From Dehalococcoidales bacterium (GTDB lineage: Bacteria; Chloroflexota; Dehalococcoidia; Dehalococcoidales; UBA5627), in the NCBI GenBank assembly GCA_012520835.1, contig JAAYNN010000139.1, positions 1-6,248 of the forward strand: DNA of 6,248 bases, written 5' to 3'. Below the pieces are notes generated by a model, which was not told the origin of the DNA, did not search any database, and was given only the letters and a program-made list of their open reading frames with translations. How positions within the stretch are numbered: position 1 is the stretch's first letter; each line of letters opens with the position of its first letter. Of this stretch, positions 1 to 3,913 are shown piece by piece. Made by a program: the position numbers and the translations under genes.

Positions 1-1
1 A

Positions 2-250
2 GATTATAAAAACAGAGAAATCGATGCCATTGTTCAATTGGAGGACGGTAGGGGGGGAATTTTTGAAATAAAATTAGGAGCAGATGCCGTCGATGATGCC
101 GCAAGGGCATTAATAGAGATAAGAGATGCATTAGGAGCTGAAGGAGCAAAAACCCCGGACGCTTTAGCGGTTATTTGCGGTCTAAGCAGATTTGCTTATC
201 AACGGGAAGACGGTGTTTATGTTGTACCAATTACCGCGCTGAGACCATGA
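2..250 (+). CDS. DUF4143-type AAA ATPase, C-terminal end (5' truncated by window edge)
   Basis: The frame is open from base 2 and ends at TGA 248-250, giving the last 82 residues of a longer protein. The pattern is that of the C-terminal nuclease-like DUF4143 domain of AAA_14/DUF4143 ATPases: DYKNREIDAIVQLEDGR, then FEIKLGAD (a restriction-nuclease-fold-like D...E-x-K arrangement), then an alpha-helical stretch, and the typical ending in which a Tyr/Phe-containing segment runs into REDGVYVVPITALRP. Family knowledge: these proteins have an N-terminal P-loop ATPase domain, about 400 residues in total, and mostly unknown roles; they are abundant and often mobile or decaying in bacterial genomes. 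The P-loop half lies off the left edge. The TTG at 38 is an internal Leu codon, not the start. Whether the whole gene is intact cannot be judged here. A remnant of a paralogue lies about 260 bp downstream. Confidence 0.85.
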   Translation, partial: DYKNREIDAIVQLEDGRGGIFEIKLGADAVDDAARALIEIRDALGAEGAKTPDALAVICGLSRFAYQREDGVYVVPITALRP

Positions 251-508
251 GTTGCTCGAGCACAGGATTCTTGTGTCTCCGTTGAGGCTTATCAATTATT
301 AATGCGCTGCCTAAAGGGACAGTATTTGTCATTGACTTCTTTACCGGGTACTGTTCAATCGTGATGTTTTGTAATCGATGCCATAAAGTGACACCGATTA
401 AGGTGCTATTGCAGATAGCAATCCCTATTAGGCAAGTCGGTTCTAAACAGAATCCGGTATAGGAAGTGTTGAAATAAGGTTAAAATAAGGTTAAATATAA
501 AAATCTAA
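251..508. other. AT-rich intergenic stretch without a convincing gene
   Basis: Between the end of the ATPase gene and the ATPase remnant I see only very short ORFs (at most about 33 codons) without ribosome binding sites. There is a weak 6-bp stem around 403-419 (TGCTAT/ATAGCA) and an 11-bp tandem duplication near the right end. No tRNA, riboswitch or strong terminator is recognisable. Confidence 0.5.
472..493. repeat. 11-bp perfect tandem duplication
   Basis: AAATAAGGTTA occurs twice in direct succession (472-482 and 483-493). It lies just upstream of the ATPase remnant, where the start region of an intact gene would be expected. A slippage duplication is the simplest explanation, and no function is claimed. 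Confidence 0.8.
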
Positions 509-622
509 CTTAATAAACTTATCCGTTATAGACACAAGGATTTAGTCAAAATCATAACCGGTGTCAGACGCTGTGGTAAATCAATCTTATTAAACGAACT
601 GTTTTACCGCTATTTAGTTGAC
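509..622 (+). pseudogene. Remnant of an AAA_14/DUF4143 ATPase N-terminus (Walker A piece)
   Basis: One frame reads LNKLIRYRHKDLVKIITGV and continues RRCGKSILLNELFYRYLVD. This matches the start of AAA_14/DUF4143 ATPases, where a Y-L-x-x-L segment precedes the P-loop. The Walker A motif GVRRCGKS is encoded at 560-583. The frame has no ATG, GTG or TTG start: a TAA at 506-508 stands where a Tyr codon would commonly precede Leu-Asn-Lys-Leu. After about codon 38 the similarity I can recognise stops, and the frame ends at TAA 671-673. No Walker B, sensor or DUF4143 part follows. This is therefore a broken fragment, truncated by deletion or insertion around 623. It faces the same way as the ATPase gene at the left edge, which suggests a former tandem pair. 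Confidence 0.75.
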
Positions 623-690
623 AGTACTAAAAAGTTTTGCGCACATTGTATACGTCGTATATTGAGGTGGTAAATAAGAATTTGATAGAA

Positions 691-701
691 AAGGTAGGGA
701 G
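691..701 (+). promoter_or_regulatory. Ribosome binding site of the 83-aa ORF
   Basis: AAGGTAGGGAG lies directly before ATG 702. The AAGG part has about 7 nt spacing. This purine-rich Shine-Dalgarno-like sequence is the main evidence that the following ORF is translated. Confidence 0.55.
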
Positions 702-953
702 ATGAAAATATATAAATCAAAAACTTGGCAGTTTGAGGTTTCTGGAATCGATGGTAATGTAATTCTATTTGGGATAAATATATTTGAATATGAATGGAAC
801 AATACCGGTGAAAGTGTTTTGGTAGAAGACCCCATATATCATCAGAAGTTCAATTTCCCAGTGTATACTGTGAATATTGATGGAGAATCTCATAGTTTTG
901 TTGCGGGTGAATTTAGTAACTGCATATGGGGATTCTATTTGTTTAAATATTAG
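702..953 (+). CDS. Small protein of unknown function (83 aa)
   Basis: I do not recognise this gene with confidence. It encodes 83 residues from ATG 702 to TAG 951. It has no signal peptide or transmembrane helix. The predicted character is a small beta-rich soluble protein with many aromatics (W9, W32, W76) and alternating hydrophobic strands. The best-defined segment is the C-terminal half: FPVYTVNIDGE, then FVAGEFSNCIWGFYLFKY, which has the feel of a conserved family of small hypothetical proteins. There is one cysteine. Base composition is AT-rich, unlike argS and recG, consistent with acquired accessory DNA. It sits alone between the ATPase remnant and the first MITE-like copy, only 17 bp before the latter, with no partner gene visible. 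An immunity-type or orphan accessory role is possible but not supported by context. Confidence 0.55.
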   Translation: MKIYKSKTWQFEVSGIDGNVILFGINIFEYEWNNTGESVLVEDPIYHQKFNFPVYTVNIDGESHSFVAGEFSNCIWGFYLFKY

Positions 954-970
954 AGTAACAAATTCCAATA

Positions 971-1051
971 GTACTATTCGATAATAGTGTCCAATCAATT
1001 GTTAATTACGTTTAAAATACTATTCCTCAGACACCACAACCGAATAATACC
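971..1051. repeat. MITE-like element, copy 1 (81 bp)
   Basis: This sequence recurs at 3167-3247 in the same orientation, with 79 of 81 bases identical (differences at 981 and 1010). The match starts four bases to the left (967) and extends one base to the right (1052). The ends form imperfect inverted repeats: left GTACTATTCG..., right complement GTATTATTCGG.... It has no coding capacity. Only AATA is shared by its two immediate flanks, so a target-site duplication is not clear for this copy. It lies 17 bp after the stop of the 83-aa ORF and about 70 bp before the promoter of the RAM-domain gene. Confidence 0.8.
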
Positions 1052-1124
1052 AATAAAAAAATCATTCTGAGTTTTTTATGTTTGTCCACAGAATCGATCA
1101 GCTAATCACCTGCATTTAATCCAA

Positions 1125-1153
1125 TTGACAGGTATATCCGTTCAATCTATAAT
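1125..1153 (+). promoter_or_regulatory. Exact-consensus sigma-70 promoter of the RAM-domain gene
   Basis: TTGACA (1125-1130) and TATAAT (1148-1153) are separated by exactly 17 bp. Transcription would start near 1160, giving a leader of roughly 24 nt with the ribosome binding site at 1169-1177. All twelve hexamer bases match the housekeeping-sigma consensus, which predicts strong constitutive expression unless a repressor occupies the site. No operator-like dyad is obvious around it. Confidence 0.8.
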
Positions 1154-1168
1154 CCAGTTATATTGATC

Positions 1169-1177
1169 AAGGGGAGG
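1169..1177 (+). promoter_or_regulatory. Strong ribosome binding site deciding the RAM-gene start
   Basis: AAGGGGAGG lies 6 nt before ATG 1184. It fixes that ATG as the start. The in-frame TTG at 1163 lies upstream of this site and next to the predicted transcription start, so it is unlikely to be used. Confidence 0.85.
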
Positions 1178-1183
1178 ATTGCT

Positions 1184-1414
1184 ATGAACGCAAGAGCTTT
1201 TGTACTGGTAGAGACTGCTGTTGGCAAAACCAAGGCTGTTGTGACCTCTCTCAAAAAAATGGAAGGCGTAACGTCGGTCGATACGGTTACCGGCCCGTAT
1301 GATGTCATCGCCATCGTTGAAGCAGGTACTTTAAACGACGTGGGGGATATTATCACCAGCAGAATTCATACTATCGACGGCATTGCTCGCACGGTAACCT
1401 GCCTGGTTGTTTAA
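1184..1414 (+). CDS. Stand-alone Lrp/AsnC ligand-binding (RAM) domain protein, 76 aa
   Basis: The product is a single AsnC_trans_reg/RAM domain with no helix-turn-helix. It begins MNARAFVLVETAVGK, followed by a helix (KAVVTSLKKMEGV), a strand containing the characteristic VTGPYDVIAIVEA (about residues 35-47), a helix (LNDVGDIITSRIHTIDGI), and the closing strand ARTVTCLVV. The order is beta-alpha-beta-beta-alpha-beta, the ferredoxin-like fold of this family. G37 and Y39-D40 are the usual turn that contacts effectors in full-length Lrp proteins. Known for the family: RAM domains oligomerise and bind amino acids, and stand-alone versions are common in archaea and some bacteria. Inference: without its own DNA-binding part it may sense an amino acid and act by pairing with a full-length Lrp or with an enzyme. 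It is convergent with argS, with only 7 bp between stop codons. No target can be named from this window. Confidence 0.9.
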   Translation: MNARAFVLVETAVGKTKAVVTSLKKMEGVTSVDTVTGPYDVIAIVEAGTLNDVGDIITSRIHTIDGIARTVTCLVV

Positions 1415-1415
1415 G

Positions 1416-1435
1416 CGGAAACTACATTTTTTCCG
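1416..1435. other. Weak hairpin across the convergent gene ends
   Basis: CGGAAA (1416-1421) and TTTCCG (1430-1435) can form a 6-bp stem with an 8-nt loop spanning the 7-bp gap and the last codons of argS. It has no clean T-tract on either strand, so it is at best a weak bidirectional terminator. Confidence 0.3.
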
Positions 1436-3095
1436 GCGCCGACATTCCCATCAGGCCGAGTGTTTTATCGAGCACAATTCCGGCTGAAGCAACCAGTTTC
1501 AGCCTGGCTTTTGTCATATCGACATCATCTGTTACAACGCGGCATTGCTTGTAAAAACTGTGGAAGATGGTAGCCAGTTCCTGCGCGTAATAGGTAAGGT
1601 GATGCGGCTCCAGCGTATTGGCGATCATCTCTATTATCTCCGGTAATTGCAGCATGCTGCGTATAAGCGTCAACTCGGACTCTTCCTTAAGCAGCGAAAC
1701 ATCCCCGTCATCATATTTAATGCCTTTTTCTTCCGCCAGGCGGAAGATGCTGGCTATTCTGGCATAGGCATACTGGATGTAATAAACCGGGTTATCCTGT
1801 GACTCTTTTTTAGCCAATTCCATGTCGAAATCCATCTGGCTGTCGGCTGATCGGCACAGAAAGAAGAAGCGGCAGGCATCTACACCGACTTCCTCAATTA
1901 CTTCGGCGAGCGATATCATGTCTCCGCTGCGCTTGGATAATTTAACCAGTTCTCCGCCGCGTTTTAGAGTAATCATCTGTGAAATAATAACCTTCAGGCG
2001 TTTCGGGTCGATGCCCAGCGCACCGACGACTGCTTCCATCCTGGAAACATGCCCCTGGTGGTCGGCGCCCCAGATATCGATTACCGTATCGAAACCGCGC
2101 GTGATGAACTTGTTGTAATGGTAGGCGATATCTGTTGCGAAATAGGTGGGGGTGCCGTCACTGCGGACAACCACGTTATCCTTGTGCTCTCCCAGAGCGG
2201 TAGAAACAAACCATGTGGCGGATTCCTTCTCGGCGATATATCCGCTCTGTTTCAACATGGCCATTACCTTGTCATACTGTCCGTTTTCGTAAAGGCTGCT
2301 TTCACTGAACCAGCAATCGTAGTTTACCCGCAACGCCTCGAGTGACTCCTTTATTTTTAAGAGCATTTTTTCCAGGCCGAGTTTGCCGAGTTTGCTTTCA
2401 GCTTCTTCGCGGGGCATTTTCAGGAATTGGTCGCCGTGTTCATCGATTAATTCCCTGGCAAGGTCGGTTACATAAGAGCCGAAATAACCCTCGGCAGGCA
2501 TTTCCGTATCGATACCAAGGCACTGCTGGTAACGGGAATAGAGCGAGCGGTAAAAAGAGACAATCTGGTTGCCGCTGTCATTGATATAGTATTCTTTTTG
2601 TACTTTAAACCCTGCGGCATCCAGTACGTTTGCTAGCGTACTGCCCAGAACGGCGCCCCGTCCATGGCCGATATGCAGCGGCCCGGTAGGATTGGCGCTG
2701 ACGAATTCTATTTGTATCTGTTTGCCGTTTCCCTTTGTTATGTTGCCGTAGGATTTTTGTTGTTCGAGAATGTTGTCCACCTGCTTTGTCAACCAGCCGG
2801 TCGAGAGCCTGAAATTTATAAAACCGGGCGGTGCAACACTGACCTCGGCAATCTCTTCGCTTTTCGGCATGAAAGAAACGATGCTTTTAGCTATATTCAG
2901 AGGATTCAAGCTGGTGGCGCGAGCCAGTTTTAAGGGCAGGCTGCTGGCGTAATCGCCGTGCTCGGCTTTTTGCGGGCGTTCGATTGATATATCGGGCAGC
3001 GGAACAGACGGTAGTTTGCCGGCTTGCTGCGCTTCGGTTGCCGCTTTTTTAATCGATTCGATAATTCCCTGTTTAACAGCTAAAATCTCGCTCAA
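1422..3095 (-). CDS. argS: Arginyl-tRNA synthetase (class I)
   Basis: It charges tRNA-Arg with arginine using ATP, in the cytoplasm. The 557-residue length is normal for bacterial ArgS. Order of parts: N-terminal Add-1 domain (about 1-100, with [20 protein letters not shown]); Rossmann catalytic core with [17 protein letters not shown], where the class I HIGH signature is residues 141-144; YYINDSGNQ (169-177); IWGADHQGH (341-349); and the KMSKS-equivalent loop KLSKRSG (385-391). The DALR anticodon-binding helical domain starts near YIQYAYARI (439-447) and runs to the natural end. No frameshift or missing core motif is seen. The start is TTG (3093-3095), supported by GGGGG at 3101-3105 five nt upstream and by the expected N-terminal length. 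It is transcribed from its own promoter, converges with the RAM-domain gene, and has a MITE-like copy about 70 bp upstream of the start codon. Confidence 0.97.
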   Translation of the reverse strand: MSEILAVKQGIIESIKKAATEAQQAGKLPSVPLPDISIERPQKAEHGDYASSLPLKLARATSLNPLNIAKSIVSFMPKSEEIAEVSVAPPGFINFRLSTGWLTKQVDNILEQQKSYGNITKGNGKQIQIEFVSANPTGPLHIGHGRGAVLGSTLANVLDAAGFKVQKEYYINDSGNQIVSFYRSLYSRYQQCLGIDTEMPAEGYFGSYVTDLARELIDEHGDQFLKMPREEAESKLGKLGLEKMLLKIKESLEALRVNYDCWFSESSLYENGQYDKVMAMLKQSGYIAEKESATWFVSTALGEHKDNVVVRSDGTPTYFATDIAYHYNKFITRGFDTVIDIWGADHQGHVSRMEAVVGALGIDPKRLKVIISQMITLKRGGELVKLSKRSGDMISLAEVIEEVGVDACRFFFLCRSADSQMDFDMELAKKESQDNPVYYIQYAYARIASIFRLAEEKGIKYDDGDVSLLKEESELTLIRSMLQLPEIIEMIANTLEPHHLTYYAQELATIFHSFYKQCRVVTDDVDMTKARLKLVASAGIVLDKTLGLMGMSAPEKM

Positions 3096-3100
3096 GATAT

Positions 3101-3105
3101 CCCCC
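3101..3105 (-). promoter_or_regulatory. Ribosome binding site for the TTG start of argS
   Basis: On the minus strand CGGGGGATATC precedes the TTG, leaving five nt between the G-run and the start codon. The G-run pairs with the 16S tail only with a wobble, so with the TTG codon initiation may be modest. Confidence 0.5.
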
Positions 3106-3127
3106 GTTTAAAGCTATATAATGGCGC

Positions 3128-3136
3128 ATTATAACA
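3128..3136 (-). promoter_or_regulatory. Extended -10 promoter of argS
   Basis: The minus strand carries TGTTATAAT, a TGn extension plus a perfect TATAAT, about 33 bp before the TTG start. The predicted transcript leader is about 26 nt. No good -35 hexamer sits at the right distance (the region is AT-rich), which fits an extended -10 type promoter. The second MITE-like copy ends about 31 bp further upstream. Confidence 0.55.
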
Positions 3137-3157
3137 CAGTGCCCCATTACATAAATA

Positions 3158-3166
3158 ATTTTAATA
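3158..3166. repeat. Possible target-site duplication flanking MITE-like copy 2
   Basis: ATTTTAATA at 3158-3166 is repeated exactly at 3248-3256, immediately on both sides of the 81-bp element. Nine identical bases at the right place suggest a target-site duplication. The low complexity of the AT-rich sequence makes chance possible, and copy 1 does not show an equivalent. Confidence 0.4.
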
Positions 3167-3247
3167 GTACTATTCGGTAATAGTGTCCAATCAATTGTTA
3201 ATTACATTTAAAATACTATTCCTCAGACACCACAACCGAATAATACC
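3167..3247. repeat. MITE-like element, copy 2 (81 bp)
   Basis: This is the second copy of the element at 971-1051, in the same orientation and with two mismatches (3177, 3206). The left end GTACTATTCGGT and the complement of the right end GTATTATTCGGT open an imperfect terminal inverted repeat of about 22 bp, 17 positions matching. The size, TIRs, lack of coding and repetition fit a miniature inverted-repeat element or an IS-derived end remnant. The mobilising transposase family is not identified. It sits directly upstream of the argS promoter. Confidence 0.8.
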
Positions 3248-3248
3248 A

Positions 3249-3436
3249 TTTTAATAAATAAACTGAAACCAGTCTAACGCAGATATGTTTGGTCTATTTT
3301 CCCAATAATTCCTCTATTTCTTTATCAGTATTATATCAATATCTTAAATGCTTTTAGAATTAAAAACAACTTATTTAAACTTTTGACGTCCTCCGTGGGA
3401 AAGACGACATATTTTGTATTTGGCGGAAAGGCAATG
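3249..3436. other. AT-rich spacer, nothing recognisable
   Basis: No ORF with a ribosome binding site and no RNA gene is visible. Its right part contains GGCGGAAAGGCAA (3422-3434), which pairs imperfectly with 3489-3502. Confidence 0.5.
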
Positions 3437-3502
3437 CACGTCACTGCGAGGTTGACGATAAAACGGCCTTGCTGAAGTTCCGGATTTTTTGCCTTCCCCG
3501 CC
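3422..3502. repeat. Long-range imperfect inverted repeat
   Basis: GGCGGAAAGGCAA (3422-3434) is the near reverse complement of TTGCCTTCCCCGCC (3489-3502), with one indel or mismatch region in the middle and about 54 bp between the arms. The enclosed CGTCACTGCGAGG (3438-3450) resembles the beginning of a widespread CGTCATTGCGAGG intergenic repeat. It may be a decayed palindromic repeat unit. Confidence 0.45.
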
Positions 3503-3509
3503 GCCCCAG

Positions 3510-3543
3510 ATCCTTCAGCCCCGACTTGTCGGGGCTGAAGGAT
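3510..3543. repeat. Perfect 34-bp palindrome (16-bp arms)
   Basis: The left arm ATCCTTCAGCCCCGAC (3510-3525) and right arm GTCGGGGCTGAAGGAT (3528-3543) are exact complements around TT. It is GC-rich and would form a very stable hairpin on either strand. There is no T-tract, so it is not a standard intrinsic terminator. It is followed by ATGACGG, as is the palindrome at 3765-3782 a few bases further on. Confidence 0.9.
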
Positions 3544-3559
3544 GACGGTTGATTGTATT

Positions 3560-3636
3560 TGTCATGCCGAGCGCAACGAAGCATCTAAATGCCATTCGAT
3601 AAGTCTTAGATTCTTCGGCTTCGCCTCAGAATGACA
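3560..3636. repeat. Imperfect palindromic repeat with GTCAT...ATGAC ends
   Basis: The left arm begins TGTCATGCCGAG and ends GAAGCATCTAA (3560-3588). The right arm begins TTAGATTCTTCGG and ends CTCAGAATGACA (3606-3636). They are reverse complements with a few mismatches around a 17-bp loop. This is the common GTCAT-CTGAG...GAAGAATCT class of intergenic repeat seen in many environmental bacterial genomes (family knowledge, not searched). Confidence 0.75.
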
Positions 3637-3637
3637 A

Positions 3638-3659
3638 TTGTGTGGGTACTCCGCACAAC
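3638..3659. repeat. Short inverted repeat
   Basis: TTGTGTGG and CCGCACAA pair with one mismatch around a short GTACT loop. It is a minor hairpin inside the repeat patch. Confidence 0.45.
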
Positions 3660-3680
3660 GGTTCCTGATTGTCATGCTGA

Positions 3681-3706
3681 GTTCGTGTCCTTCGCCAGGC
3701 TCAGGA
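3681..3706. repeat. Degraded CCTTCG-CA-GCTCAGG repeat, copy A
   Basis: GTTCGTG followed by CCTTCGCCAGGCTCAGGA matches, with a few differences, the segment GTTCGTG / CCCTTCGACACGCTCAGGG at 3823-3849. This is the same repeat class. The flanking inverted arms are lost in this copy. Confidence 0.6.
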
Positions 3707-3747
3707 TGCGCGGATACTATCAGAGCATTATCGAAGGATGTTGAGTT

Positions 3748-3790
3748 CCATAGTTCGGAACGAAATCCCGACAGGTCGGGATCGAACCAT
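3748..3790. repeat. Palindrome ATCCCGAC-AG-GTCGGGAT with outer arms
   Basis: The inner arms 3765-3772 and 3775-3782 are exact complements. Outward, ATAGTTCGG (3750-3758) pairs imperfectly with TCGAACCAT (3782-3790), so a longer interrupted hairpin is possible. It shares the CCCGAC/GTCGGG core with the palindrome at 3510-3543. Confidence 0.75.
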
Positions 3791-3818
3791 GACGGCGTTG
3801 ATTAGCAAGTATGTTTTC

Positions 3819-3858
3819 TTCCGTTCGTGACCCTTCGACACGCTCAGGGCGAACGGAA
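3819..3858. repeat. Inverted repeat with CCCTTCGACA-GCTCAGGG core, copy B
   Basis: The outer arms TTCCGTTCG (3819-3827) and CGAACGGAA (3850-3858) are exact complements. Inside, CCCT (3831-3834) pairs with AGGG (3846-3849) around TCGACACGCTC. This is the intact form of a repeat type that is common between genes in environmental bacteria. Confidence 0.8.
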
Positions 3859-3880
3859 ATCTTATTTCACCTGATGCCGT

Positions 3881-3900
3881 AGTCCCGATTTATCGGGACT
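3881..3900. repeat. Perfect 20-bp palindrome just after recG
   Basis: AGTCCCGAT and ATCGGGACT are exact 9-bp complements around TT, 13 bp beyond the recG stop. Position suggests it could stabilise the 3' end of the recG transcript or slow polymerase. No T-run follows in the recG direction, so I do not call it an intrinsic terminator. The core CCCGAT-TT-ATCGGG is a variant of the two other palindromes in this interval. Confidence 0.8.
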
Positions 3901-3913
3901 TCATGATGACATA

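Noticed and set aside
231..332. 33-codon minus-strand ORF starting at 332
   Set aside because: It overlaps the conserved end of the DUF4143 gene and has no ribosome binding site or recognisable family.
364..462. 32-codon plus-strand ORF starting MFCNRCHK
   Set aside because: The start looks like half a zinc knuckle, but the ORF has no ribosome binding site and no second Cys pair, and is too short to support.
614..998. Minus-strand ORFs opposite the 83-aa gene (614-835 and 765-998)
   Set aside because: They overlap a better-supported plus-strand ORF with a ribosome binding site. Their hydrophobic AT-rich translations have no recognisable domain.
1822..2952. Several plus-strand ORFs inside argS
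   Set aside because: They are antisense to an intact, fully recognisable arginyl-tRNA synthetase and have low-complexity Ser/Arg-rich translations typical of shadows.
971..3247. Composite transposon carrying argS and the RAM-domain gene
   Set aside because: The flanking copies are only 81 bp and non-coding, the cargo is housekeeping, and no transposase is visible. Independent MITE insertions are simpler.
3510..3900. CRISPR array
   Set aside because: The repeats are of different lengths and sequences, irregularly spaced, and occur as palindromes. There is no regular repeat-spacer pattern and no cas gene.
3881..3900. Rho-independent terminator of recG
   Set aside because: The hairpin is perfect and well placed, but it has no T-tract on the recG strand, so it is kept as a repeat with a possible 3'-end role only.
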